Source of the DNA: Streptosporangium lutulentum
Lineage (GTDB): Bacteria; Actinomycetota; Actinomycetes; Streptosporangiales; Streptosporangiaceae
Reading direction: 5' to 3'
Assembly (NCBI RefSeq): GCF_030811455.1
Contig: NZ_JAUSQU010000001.1
Location: 3,472,001-3,536,000, forward strand
DNA length: 64,000 nt
The notes under the pieces: generated by a model
Seen by the model: only the letters and a program-made list of their open reading frames with translations
Database searches by the model: none
What the model was told of the DNA's origin: nothing
Translations under genes and position numbers: made by a program
Part shown: in pieces, positions 34,650 to 43,505 of the stretch
Numbering within the stretch: the first letter of the stretch is position 1
Layout of the letters: the number at the start of each line of letters is the position of its first letter

Positions 34650-35240
34650 CGTCTCCTCGCTCACTAACCTATCGCTTGCTTTTGGTTGCGCTAGTGGCCA
34701 TGACATGGGCCGATCCGGCGCGGAGGGATCCCATGAGACAAGCGCCTTTCTGGTGACGAACGACTGCGCGGGCGGGCACCGGGGCCGTCTCGGAGGGCGA
34801 TCTCCGATCCGGTGGCCCGGCTGTTGCGCACACTGGGGCATCTGAGTGTTTGCGATAACAGCCCAAGGTGTCAAGCCCAGATCTCGCCCTCCCGTATAAC
34901 CGCATTTTTCCTGTTAAAAAGGATGGGGTTCTTGACCGAATTCAGTGATAGCGCTAACACTCACTGCGTCAACTCCGTCCCTGTTACGGGAGCACCTCCC
35001 CTTCACCGCGACCGCCGGGAAAGAGGCCGTGAACGCACGGCCCGTCGCCTGCGTCGACTCCGCCGCCCCGCCCCCGGCGCGGCGGCCTCGACGGCCGGCG
35101 GCGCCCGTCCCCGCCCGGACCGGCAGGGCCCGGAAAGGGCCGTGGATCGACAAACAACAGACCAAGAGCATGATCGATCCGGCCGGAAGCGGCATGATGC
35201 CACGGGCGACACCGATCAAGATCCATGGGAAGGACGGCAG
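34650..35240. other. Regulatory region between araD and lsr2
   Basis: Nearly 600 bases with no gene I can support. It holds a LacI-type operator and leftward promoter at 34945-34972 that would give araDA a roughly 290-base leader, and should also hold the lsr2 promoter on its right. The leader may have its own control role, but I saw no known riboswitch. Confidence 0.5.
34945..34972 (-). promoter_or_regulatory. LacI-type operator in a leftward promoter ahead of araDA
   Basis: GTGATAGCGCTAACAC at 34945-34960 has the TAGCGCTA core typical of LacI-family operators. On the reverse strand TTGACG (34972-34967) and TATCAC (34950-34945), 16 bases apart, could be the -35 and -10, with the operator covering the spacer. 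An AraR-type repressor would fit; none is in the window. Confidence 0.55.
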
Positions 35241-35651
35241 ATGGCGCAGAAGGTGATCCTGGTTGACGACCTCGACAACTCCGAGGGATCCGACGTGATG
35301 CGCAGGGAGTTCCCGCTGCTCGACCGGACCTTCGCCATCGATCTGTCCGACGGCAACCAGCAACGGCTCTGCGACGCCCTGGCCTTCATCGAGAGAATCC
35401 TGGAGAGGTCCCGCGAGGTCAAGCAGGCCACCCGCTCCAGGAAGGCCGTCGACACCGCGCCCCGGCTGCGCGGGTACACCAACACCGACGTTCGCGAATG
35501 GGCGCGCGAGCAAGGGCTGGAGGTCTCCCCCCGCGGAAAGATCACCGACGAGGTCCTCGACAAGTTCGTCGCCGCCCATCCCGACGCCCTGCCGGAGGAG
35601 CAGGAGGCCCCCGGCGCGGAGGGCACGCACGGAACACCGCCCGAACTCTGA
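35241..35651 (+). CDS. lsr2: Lsr2-family nucleoid-associated protein
   Basis: The 136-residue protein has the Lsr2 N-terminal dimerisation domain (MAQKVILVDDLDNSEGSD, FAIDLSDGNQQRL) and the C-terminal DNA-binding domain (TNTDVREWAREQGLEVSPRG). The minor-groove motif, usually RGR, is RGK here. An unusual EEQEAPGAEG tail follows. Lsr2 binds AT-rich DNA and silences foreign genes. Since actinomycetes often carry two copies, this variant may be the accessory paralogue. Confidence 0.9.
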   Translation: MAQKVILVDDLDNSEGSDVMRREFPLLDRTFAIDLSDGNQQRLCDALAFIERILERSREVKQATRSRKAVDTAPRLRGYTNTDVREWAREQGLEVSPRGKITDEVLDKFVAAHPDALPEEQEAPGAEGTHGTPPEL

Positions 35652-35799
35652 GTTCGGGGGCGGGCGGAGAGGCGCCGGACCCGGCGCCCCCTCACCGCTC
35701 GTCCCGGACGCCTGAGCGCGCTCGAACCGGCCCCGGCCGTCTCCACCCGCCGATCCGCATGGGGAACAATCGACGCCATCGGGTTTGCGCGGAGGGTAC

Positions 35800-37185
35800 C
35801 GCCTGCTTCAGCCGGCGGGTGAATCCGCGCCCTTTCTCCTCGAACGCGCATGCCGGGCACACCAAAAGTGATACAACCAGAACAAGCATTCGAGTTGAAG
35901 AAGCGGGGGTGGGATGGGGGTGCGGCGTTCGTTTAAGTTCCTGCTCCGCCCCACCACCCATCAGCAGACCGCGCTGACCGCGTGCCTGGATGACCACCGC
36001 GACCTGTACAACGCCGCGCTGGAGCACCGCCGGACCGCCTATCGCAAAGCCGGGGTAAGCGTCCGCTACGCAGATCAGTCGGCGGAGTTGAAGGACATCC
36101 GTGCGGCCGACCCGAACGGTCAGGGGCGCTGGTCGGCGGGCTCACAACAGCAGACGTTGCGCCGCCTGGATCGGGCGTTTGCCGCGTTCTTCCACCGGAT
36201 CAAAGCCGGGCAGACACCCGGCTACCCGCGCTTCAAGGGCCGGGGCCGGTTCGACACGATCGAGTGGCCCGCGACGAAGAACGGCGCCACCTGGGACTCC
36301 ACGCCGCACGACCCCACCGCCACCCGCCTTCGCCTGCTCGGCATCGGACACCTCCGCGTTCACCAGCACCGGACCGTGCGCGGCACGGTGAAAACGATCA
36401 GCGTGAAACGCGAAGGCACCCGCTGGTACGTCATCCTGTCGTGCGACGACGTGCCCGCCGAGCCGTTGCCCGCCACCGGCCGCCAGGCCGGGTTCGACAT
36501 GGGGATCGTTCACTTCACCACGGCCTCCGAACCGATCGAGGGTGTGACCGACGGCCAAGGGCACGTCGCCAACCCGCGCTATTTGAAGACCGCAGCCGAC
36601 CGGATCGCCGCCGCGCAGCGGGTATACGCGCGCACCCGGCGCGGGTCGAAACGGCGTACCAAGGCCGCCCGGCAGATCGGGAGGTTGCACAGGAAGGTCG
36701 CCCGGCAACGCGCCGATCATGCGCACAAGACGGCGCTGGCTGTGGTGCGCGCCTGCGATGTGATCGCGGTTGAGGATCTGCGTATCGCGAACATGACCAA
36801 AGCCCCTGCCCCCCGACCCGATCCTGAGCGGACGGGTGCATACCTCCGCAATGGGTCGGCGGCCAAGGCCGGGTTGACCACAAGCATTGTGGATGCGGGT
36901 TGGGGGGTGTTCCTGACGATCCTCGCGAGTAAGGCTGAAAGCGCCGGCCGCGAAGTGATCGCGGTGAATCCGGCCAACACCTCCCGCACGTGTCCCGCCC
37001 CCGGGTGCGGGCACCTGGCGAGGGAGAACCGCCTGACCCAGGCCGATTTCGTCTGTGTCGTCTGCGGGTACACTGCGAACGCGGACGTGGTCGGCGCGTT
37101 GAACGTCAAGAGGATCGGGCTGGTCCTTCGCGACACCCGTGAGGGTTAGCGAGAAGCCCCCTCGTTCACGGGGGAGTGGAGTCAC
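35800..37185 (+). mobile_element. IS200/IS605-group element carrying only TnpB
   Basis: The right end is read as the hairpin CCCCC, loop TCGTTCAC, GGGGG at 37157-37174 followed by AGTGGAGTCAC, ending at about 37185. The next base begins the SARP coding sequence. No TnpA lies nearby, so the element would need a transposase in trans. The left end is not certain; the stated left limit is a guess covering a GC hairpin near 35800. Confidence 0.65.
35914..37149 (+). CDS. tnpB: RNA-guided endonuclease TnpB
   Basis: The 411-residue protein has an intact RuvC nuclease: Asp195 in GFDMGIVHF, Glu287 in IAVEDLRI and Asp391 in ANADVVGALN. The zinc ribbon has Cys360, Cys365, Cys381 and Cys384. TnpB is guided by an omega RNA from the element's 3' end and cuts matching DNA next to a short TAM, which helps the element persist. 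All catalytic residues are present, so it should be active. The stop overlaps the open frame of the downstream SARP gene. Confidence 0.93.
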   Translation: MGVRRSFKFLLRPTTHQQTALTACLDDHRDLYNAALEHRRTAYRKAGVSVRYADQSAELKDIRAADPNGQGRWSAGSQQQTLRRLDRAFAAFFHRIKAGQTPGYPRFKGRGRFDTIEWPATKNGATWDSTPHDPTATRLRLLGIGHLRVHQHRTVRGTVKTISVKREGTRWYVILSCDDVPAEPLPATGRQAGFDMGIVHFTTASEPIEGVTDGQGHVANPRYLKTAADRIAAAQRVYARTRRGSKRRTKAARQIGRLHRKVARQRADHAHKTALAVVRACDVIAVEDLRIANMTKAPAPRPDPERTGAYLRNGSAAKAGLTTSIVDAGWGVFLTILASKAESAGREVIAVNPANTSRTCPAPGCGHLARENRLTQADFVCVVCGYTANADVVGALNVKRIGLVLRDTREG

Positions 37186-37203
37186 GCAGTTCGGCATCCT
37201 CGG
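37040..37203 (+). ncRNA. Predicted omega RNA (reRNA) of TnpB with adjoining guide
   Basis: In TnpB systems the guide RNA is formed from the 3' end of tnpB, the right-end hairpin and about 16-20 bases beyond the element. Here the scaffold would end at about 37185 and the guide would be GCAGTTCGGCATCCTCGG, the first codons of the SARP gene. Both limits are estimates. Confidence 0.45.
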
Positions 37204-39915
37204 GCCGTTGGTCGTCCGCTCCCCCGCCGGTGAGGCGATCGCCGTGGGCGGCCCCCGGCCGCGCGCCCTGCTGGTGATGCTGCTGCTGAACGCCGGCCGG
37301 GTGGTCGGCATGGAACAGCTGATCGACGGCCAGTACGGCGACGCACCGCCCGCCGGCGCCGTCAACGCGGTACAGGCCCAGGTGTCCCGCCTGCGCCGCA
37401 ACCTGCCCCCGGAGCTGATCGAGTTTCACGCGAGTGGGTACCGGCTCGCGATCGACCCCGGCGATGTCGACGTCCACCGGTTCGAGCGGCTCGCCCGCGA
37501 AGGGCGGCGGCTGATCTCGGCGGGCCGTCACGCCGTCGCCGCGGAGCCGCTGCGGGAGGCGCTCGATCTGTGGCGGGGGCCCGCCCTGGCCGACCTGCCC
37601 TTCCGGCAGGCTCAGGTGGCCCGGCTGGAGGAGCTCCGGCTGGCGGCGACGGAAGACCTCATCGAGGCGGAGCTCGCCCTTCCCGAGGGCAGTCCGGTGG
37701 CCGAGCTGCGGAGGCTGGTGGCCGAGCATCCGCTGCGGGAGCGGCTCAGCGGGCAGCTGATGCGCGCCCTGCAGGCGACGGGACGTCAGGCGGAGGCGTC
37801 GGCGGTGTTCGAGAAGGTCCGCCGCCTGCTCGCCGAAGAACTCGGCGCCGACCCCTCGCCCGAACTCGCCGCGGTCCACCTGTCCGTCCTGCGCGCCGAG
37901 CGGCCGGCGCCCCGGCAGCGGCTCGCGGCGCAGCTCACCAGCTTCGTGGGGCGCGAGCGGGAGCTTGAGCGGATCGACGCGCTGCGCGACTCCCGGCTGA
38001 TCACGATCACCGGTCCCGGCGGCACCGGTAAGACCCGGCTGGCGATCGAGGCGGCCGGACGTACGCGAGGCGAGGTGTGCTTCGTTGACCTCTCCCCTCT
38101 CGACCGCGGCGACCAGGTGCCCCAGGCGGTGCTCGGCGCACTCGGGCTGCGCGAGGTCGCGCTTCAGTCGTTCCCGTCACCACGCGCGCCCGACCCCGCA
38201 CAGCGCCTGGTGTCGGCGCTCGCCGACCAGGAGCTGATGCTCGTCCTCGACAACTGCGAGCACGTGATCGCCGCCGCCGCCACGCTGGCCCGTGACCTGC
38301 TGAGCGCCTGCCCGAGGCTGAGCGTCCTGGCCACCGGTCGCGAACCCCTCGGCATCGTCGGCGAGACGCTGGTGTCGCTGGCCCCGCTCGCCGTCCCGTC
38401 ACCGGACTCCCCCGCGTCCGACGCACCGGCCTATCCGGCCGTGCGGCTGTTCGCCGACCGGGCGGCGGCCGTACGGCCGGAGTTCGAGGTGGGGCAGGGC
38501 AATGCCGAGGCGGTCACCCGGATCTGCTCGGCCCTGGACGGGCTGCCCCTGGCCATCGAGCTGGCGGCGGCGCGGCTGAGGTCGTTCACCGTCGAGGAGA
38601 TCGACGCGCGCCTGGCCGCGAACGACCGGTTCCGGCTGCTGTCACGCGGCGACCGTACGGCGGCGGCCCGGCATCGGACCCTGCGCGCGGCGGTGGAGTG
38701 GAGCTGGGACCTCCTCACGGCGCGGGAGCAGACGCTGGCCAGACGGTTCGCCGTGTTCGCGGGAGGCGCCTCCTCGGAGGCGGTCGAGGCGGTCTGCGAG
38801 GTGGAGGGCGCCGCCGAACTGCTGGCCGATCTGGTGGACAAGTCGCTGATCGAGATGGGCGGCGGCCGGTACCGGATGCTCAACACGATCTCGCTGTTCT
38901 GCGCCGAACGGCTGGCCGAGACCGGAGAGCGCGATCACCTGGCCGCCCTCCACGCCCGGTACTTCCTCGGCCTGGCCCAGCGCGCCGATCCCCACCTTCG
39001 CCGGTCCGAACAGCTCCTCTGGCTGGCCGGGCTCTCCGCCGATCACGGCAACCTGATGGCCGCGCTGCGCTGGGCCGTGCCGAACGACCGGGAGACGGCG
39101 CTGCGGCTGATCACCGCGCTGGCCGCGTACTGGTGGCTGAGCGGGCGGCACAGTCACGCCGGCGAGGCGGCCGCCGAGCTCCTTGAGGCGACCGCCCGGC
39201 CGGTCCCGGGACTGGAGGAGGAGTACGTCATGTGCGTGGCGCACGCCGTGCCACGGGCGCTGCCCGAACACTGGGCGCGAGCCAGAGCGATCATGCGGAC
39301 GTGCTGGGACGTCGGGCCGAGGGGCTGGTGCGCGAGGGTCATCTCGCCGCCGCTGCCGCCGACTACCGGAGCTCCGGGGAACTCGCCCGGAAGGCGGGCC
39401 GGCCAGGCGTGCCCGCATCGGTCGATGTGGGGCTGGGGGAGATCGCCCGGCTCGAAGGCGACCTGGCCGAGGCCCGGCGCCGGCTGGAGACGGCCCTGCA
39501 CGCCACGGAGTCCTCGGAGAGCGGGATCTTCGGCGCCGAGGGAGCGCGGGCACAGGTGCTCACCGCGCTGGGCCGGCTGGCCGAGGCCGAGGGCGAGATC
39601 GCCGAGGCGCGGCTGCGCCATCACGAGGCGCTGGCCGCCGCGCGGAGGTCGCCGCTGACGACGGATCTGGCCGACGCCGCCGAGGGCCAGGCCGGAGCCG
39701 CCCTGCTGACGGGGGCGGGACAGCGGGCGGCGCTGCTGCTCGGTGTGGCGGTGGCGCTGCGCGGTATGGCGGTGGCCGGCGACCCCGACGTCGCCCGGAT
39801 CGCCCTGGGCGCCCGCGATCTCGTCGGCCCGGAGGCGTTCGCGTCGGCGTTCGCCCGCGGGGCCGCGATGCGCCGGCAGGAGGCGTTGACAGTCTTCGAC
39901 GGCGAGGACGCGTAA
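37139..39915 (+). pseudogene. SARP/BTAD regulator with NB-ARC ATPase, broken
   Basis: Homology begins at QFGILGPLVV directly after the TnpB element. There follow a winged helix, a bacterial activator domain (to about residue 255), an NB-ARC-type ATPase (ITGPGGTGKTRLA, LMLVLDNCEH) and TPR repeats. The native start codon is lost; a GTG at 37139 inside tnpB keeps the frame open. After RAIMRT (39300) homology jumps to another frame (VLGRRAEGLVREGHLAAAAA), running to a stop at 39913. A block of TPR sequence is missing at that point, so an internal deletion with frameshift is likely. Intact, such proteins activate secondary-metabolite or nearby genes. Confidence 0.8.
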
Positions 39916-39967
39916 CTGTCAGCCGGTGGTCGATGAGCTGTCAGCGGCCCTCGCGAAGCTCGTGACC

Positions 39968-41257
39968 ATGAAGAACACCACCGTCCTCATCTCCGGTGCG
40001 AGCATCGCCGGCCCCGCACTCGCCTACTGGCTGAACCGCTACGGCTGCACCGTCACCATCGTCGAGAAGGCGCCCGCGCTGCGCGCCGGTGGCCAGGCCG
40101 TCGACTTCAAGGGCGCGACCCACCTCACCGTGCTGGAACGCATGGGGATCCTGGAGGAGGTACGGCGGCACCGGACCGGCGGGACCGACCAGACCATCGT
40201 CGACGCGAACGGCAGGAAACTGGCGGTCATGCCCGGCGAGTTCTCCGGTGGAGACCTGGAGATCCTCCGCGGTGACCTCGCCGCCCTGCTGTACGACAAG
40301 ACCTCGGAGAGCTGCGAGCACGTCTTCGGTGACTCCGTCACCTCGCTGACCGAGACGGCCGGCGGCGTGCACGTCACCTTCGAGCGCGGCGTACCGCGCA
40401 CCTTCGACCTCGTGGTGGGCGCGGACGGCATCCATTCCAACGTGCGGCGCCTGGCCTTCGGCCCCGAATCGGAGTACGTGCGCTTTCTCGGCTACCACTA
40501 CGCCCTGGCCCACCTGGACCTCGACGTCGGTCCCGACGCCGTGATGTACAACGAGCCGGGCAGGCTGGCGGCGGTCGGCGGCCCCAAGGCGCCCGCGTTC
40601 TTCGTTTTCGCCTCCGAGCGGCCGGACTACGACCGCGACGACGTCGACCGGCGGAAACGGATCCTGATCGACGCCTACCGGAACGCGGGCTGGCGGATCC
40701 CCGAGCTCATGGACAGGGTGCCCGGCGCGCGCGAGTTCCATCTCGACTCGATCAGCCGGGTCGAGATCGACCACTACGCCAGTGGCCGGGTGGCGCTGAT
40801 CGGCGACGCCGCCTACGGCAACACCCTGGCCGGCTTCGGCAGCGGACTGGCCATCGTGGGCGCGTACGTGCTGGCCGGGGAACTGGCGGCGGCCGGCGGC
40901 GACCACCGGGTGGCGTTCCGGAAGTACGAGGAGGCGTTCCACGGCTATGCCAAGGTGGCCAGGCAGGGCGGTGCCGGCCGTTTCCTCGCCCCGGCGACGC
41001 GGAGAGGGATCAGGATGCGGAACCGGCTGTTCAAGAACAGGTTCCTGTTCCAGGCGATGATGAGGCTCACCGACAGGTTCGCCACGGACATCGAGCTCAA
41101 GGACTACACGGCGACGTCGTTCGCCGGGTCCTCGGCCTCCGCCGACGCCGGAAATCGCGGCGGGGAGTCCGAAGCGCGCGTCACGACCGGTCTCCTGGAC
41201 GAGCGAACGGCGACTCCCCCGCAGCCGAAGACGGATTCCGTCATCGACGGCGACTGA
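39968..41257 (+). CDS. FAD-dependent aromatic-type monooxygenase
   Basis: A 429-residue flavoprotein with a Rossmann FAD motif (VLISGASIAGPALAYWLN, 6-23), the conserved VVGADGIHSNVR and the RVALIGDAAYGN ribityl-binding motif. This puts it in the PHBH/tetracycline-hydroxylase class of NAD(P)H-dependent monooxygenases. Neighbouring SARP genes are often paired with such enzymes, so it may have been the regulator's target. The last 45 residues are non-conserved and overlap a convergent SHOCT gene by 154 bases. No clear ribosome site is seen before ATG 39968. Confidence 0.9.
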   Translation: MKNTTVLISGASIAGPALAYWLNRYGCTVTIVEKAPALRAGGQAVDFKGATHLTVLERMGILEEVRRHRTGGTDQTIVDANGRKLAVMPGEFSGGDLEILRGDLAALLYDKTSESCEHVFGDSVTSLTETAGGVHVTFERGVPRTFDLVVGADGIHSNVRRLAFGPESEYVRFLGYHYALAHLDLDVGPDAVMYNEPGRLAAVGGPKAPAFFVFASERPDYDRDDVDRRKRILIDAYRNAGWRIPELMDRVPGAREFHLDSISRVEIDHYASGRVALIGDAAYGNTLAGFGSGLAIVGAYVLAGELAAAGGDHRVAFRKYEEAFHGYAKVARQGGAGRFLAPATRRGIRMRNRLFKNRFLFQAMMRLTDRFATDIELKDYTATSFAGSSASADAGNRGGESEARVTTGLLDERTATPPQPKTDSVIDGD

Positions 41258-41541
41258 GAACCGGCCCGGTTCCCGGATATGCCCGGCGAGCCGGCCGCCT
41301 CGCGGTAGGAGGCGCGGATGGTCTCCCGGCATCGCCGGTATTCGTCGTCGTCGATCTCGCCGTTGGCGAACCGCCTGAAGAGCCGCTTCTCCTCGGACGA
41401 ACGACCGGAGCCGTGCGGGCCGTTCGGGTACGAGTGATGGATCAGAACGCTGACACCGCCGAGCATCAACACCGCGAACAGGACGTCGAAGGCCACGAAC
41501 AGGGCCTTCCAGCCGTTGATGTCGTAGAGGTGCACATACAT
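41104..41541 (-). CDS. Membrane protein with SHOCT domain
   Basis: A 145-residue protein with one N-terminal membrane span (ALFVAFDVLFAVLMLGGVSV) and a SHOCT motif (LFRRFANGEIDDDEYRRC). SHOCT domains are short C-terminal helices often found in small membrane proteins of unknown role. The ~50-residue tail beyond the SHOCT motif is low-complexity and overlaps the end of the convergent monooxygenase gene. Start ATG 41541 has a GAGAGG site. Confidence 0.75.
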   Translation of the reverse strand: MYVHLYDINGWKALFVAFDVLFAVLMLGGVSVLIHHSYPNGPHGSGRSSEEKRLFRRFANGEIDDDEYRRCRETIRASYREAAGSPGISGNRAGSQSPSMTESVFGCGGVAVRSSRRPVVTRASDSPPRFPASAEAEDPANDVAV

Positions 41542-41890
41542 CAGCGTGGTTCCTCTCGTGATGTCGGGGTGACAGGTGATCGGCGGGCTTCGAGGCTTCC
41601 GTGGTGATGCCCGTGGATTCATCGTCGGTCATGCGAGCTCTTTCAACCAGGACAGGCTTCACCCTGGGTTGCCCGTTCCTGGGTGTGCGGCAACCACCTT
41701 CGCCGTTCGGTCGCGACGCCGGACCGGGGCCGCGGCCCCTGCCCTCCGCGCCGCCGCCGGGGGCGGGATCGCTGAAAATTACACCCCTGCGGCCCTCGAC
41801 GCCGCAGGTCGGCGCCTTCGTGACGGGCCGATGGCTTCCCGCTCCGCGGGGAGCCGCCTAGCATCGGGCCGACTACGGCGGGAGCGGACG
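41542..41890. other. Divergent promoter region, SHOCT / SGNH esterase
   Basis: About 350 bases without a gene. A hairpin (CTGCGGC, seven-base loop, GCCGCAG) lies at 41787-41807, upstream of the esterase start. No clear promoter motif. Confidence 0.4.
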
Positions 41891-42985
41891 ATGCGGCGGA
41901 CGACGCACGGGAGCAACTCGGTTCTGACGGTTCTGGTGGCGATGGCCGCGACCCTCGGATTCCTTCTGGCGGGTACGGCGGTGCCGGCGCAGGCCGCGGC
42001 CATCCGGATCATGGCACTCGGCGACTCGATCACCGGTTCGCCCGGGTGCTGGCGGGCCATCCTGTGGAACCGGCTCGCGAACACCGGCCACACCGACATC
42101 GACTTCGTGGGGACGCTCCCGCCCCAGGGCTGCGGCCTCGCCTACGACGGGGAGAACGAGGGTCACGGCGGGGCGCTGGTCACCGGCGTCGCCGACCAGA
42201 ACCAGCTTCCCGGCTGGCTCTCGGCGACCCGGCCCGACATCGTGATGATGCATTTCGGCACCAACGACGTCTGGAGCAACCGCCCGACCGCGACCATCCT
42301 GTCCGCCTACGGCAAGCTGGTGGACCAGATGCGGGCGAGCAATCCCGACATGAAGATCCTGGTCGCCCAGATAATCCCCATGGATCCCCCCACCTGCGCC
42401 GAGTGCGGGCAGCGGACGTCCGCGCTCAACGCCGCGATCCCCGGCTGGGCGGCGGCCAGGACCACCGCGCGATCACCCGTCGTCGTGGTCGACCAGTGGA
42501 CGGGCTTCAGCACCGCGGCCGACACCTACGACGGGGTGCACCCCGACGCGTCGGGCGACCAGAAGATCTCCGACCGGTGGTTCCCCGCCCTGACCGCCCT
42601 GCTCGACGGCGGCCCGACCGTCCCGCCGACCCAGCCCCCGACGCCGCCCGTCACCCCCACCCCGACTCCCACCGTCCCGCCCCCGGCGGGTGGCTGCACG
42701 GCCGTCTACAGGACCGCCAACCAGTGGTCGGGCGGTTTCCAGGGCGAGGTGGTCGTCAAGAACGCGGGTACCGTCCCGATCACCGGCTGGGCGACGAGCT
42801 GGACCTTCCCCGGCGGGCAGATCAGCCAGGCGTGGAACGCCACGCTCACCCAGAGCGGATCGGCCGTGACCGCGCGGAACGCCGCGTGGAACGGCTCCCT
42901 GGCCCCCGGGGCGACCGCGACCTTCGGCTTCATCTCCTCCGGGACCGGCTCCCCCGCACCGCAGATGTCCTGCACGACCGGCTAG
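41891..42985 (+). CDS. Secreted SGNH/GDSL esterase with C-terminal CBM2
   Basis: The 364-residue protein has a signal peptide (about 1-36, ending PAQAA). An SGNH hydrolase domain follows: block I MALGDSITGS with Ser46, block III MHFGTNDVW, block V DGVHPD. A Pro/Thr-rich linker leads to a carbohydrate-binding module family 2 (CTAVYRTANQWSGGFQGEV ... SWTFPGGQ, WNATLTQSG). The esterase domain resembles family CE3 acetylxylan esterases. It is exported and probably deacetylates plant polysaccharide while anchored to cellulose or xylan by the CBM2. Confidence 0.92.
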   Translation: MRRTTHGSNSVLTVLVAMAATLGFLLAGTAVPAQAAAIRIMALGDSITGSPGCWRAILWNRLANTGHTDIDFVGTLPPQGCGLAYDGENEGHGGALVTGVADQNQLPGWLSATRPDIVMMHFGTNDVWSNRPTATILSAYGKLVDQMRASNPDMKILVAQIIPMDPPTCAECGQRTSALNAAIPGWAAARTTARSPVVVVDQWTGFSTAADTYDGVHPDASGDQKISDRWFPALTALLDGGPTVPPTQPPTPPVTPTPTPTVPPPAGGCTAVYRTANQWSGGFQGEVVVKNAGTVPITGWATSWTFPGGQISQAWNATLTQSGSAVTARNAAWNGSLAPGATATFGFISSGTGSPAPQMSCTTG

Positions 42986-43072
42986 GGATCCCCGGATCCG
43001 GTCCGCGCGCCGGGCTCCGCGACCGGAAGGCCTCTTCGAGCGAAGGGCCGGTTTGACGAAGATCGCGGACAT

Positions 43073-43110
43073 CCATACCCTTTTACTAATCTAATAGTGA
43101 AAGGGTATGG
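43073..43110. promoter_or_regulatory. Inverted repeat at the start of the YtrA/ABC operon
   Basis: CCATACCCTTTTACTA and TAGTGAAAGGGTATGG flank ATCTAA, with 15 of 16 arm positions matching. It covers the expected -10 and start region of the GntR gene, so this regulator probably represses its own operon. Confidence 0.7.
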
Positions 43111-43112
43111 CG

Positions 43113-43505
43113 GTGATCAACCTTCAGCTCGACCCGGGCTCCGGTGTGGCGACCTATCTGCAGCTGGTGCATCAGGTCAAACACGCCCTGCGGCTCGGTG
43201 TGCTCATGCCGGGCGATCAGCTGCCGACGATCAAAGAGGTCGTCGCCGACCTCGCGATCAATCCGAACACGGTGGCCAAGGCCTACCGCGAGCTGGAACG
43301 CGAGGGCCTGGTCGTCGGCCGGCCCGGGCTGGGCACGTTCGTGCAGCGATCCCTGGGCGGCGGGTCCACGGCCGATCACACCCGGCTGCGCCGTGATCTC
43401 GCCCGGTGGCTGCGCGACTGTCGTGAGGCGGGGCTCGACCCGGACGACATGGAGGCGTTGTTCACCTCGATGCTCAGCGATTCCCTCCGGGAGGAGACCG
43501 CATGA
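43113..43505 (+). CDS. GntR-family regulator, YtrA subfamily
   Basis: A 130-residue regulator with an N-terminal GntR winged helix (LPTIKEVVADLAINPNTVAK) and a short C-terminal dimer arm, the YtrA pattern. YtrA regulators control adjacent ABC exporters, often in response to cell-wall antibiotics. GTG 43113 has AAGGG 7 bases upstream; the ATG at 43107 would leave no room for a ribosome site. Its stop overlaps the ATPase start by 4 bases. Confidence 0.9.
   Translation: MINLQLDPGSGVATYLQLVHQVKHALRLGVLMPGDQLPTIKEVVADLAINPNTVAKAYRELEREGLVVGRPGLGTFVQRSLGGGSTADHTRLRRDLARWLRDCREAGLDPDDMEALFTSMLSDSLREETA

Noticed and set aside
37139..37149. A TnpB-SARP fusion protein
   Set aside because: The two frames differ; they only overlap by 11 bases, so no fusion is made without a frameshift.
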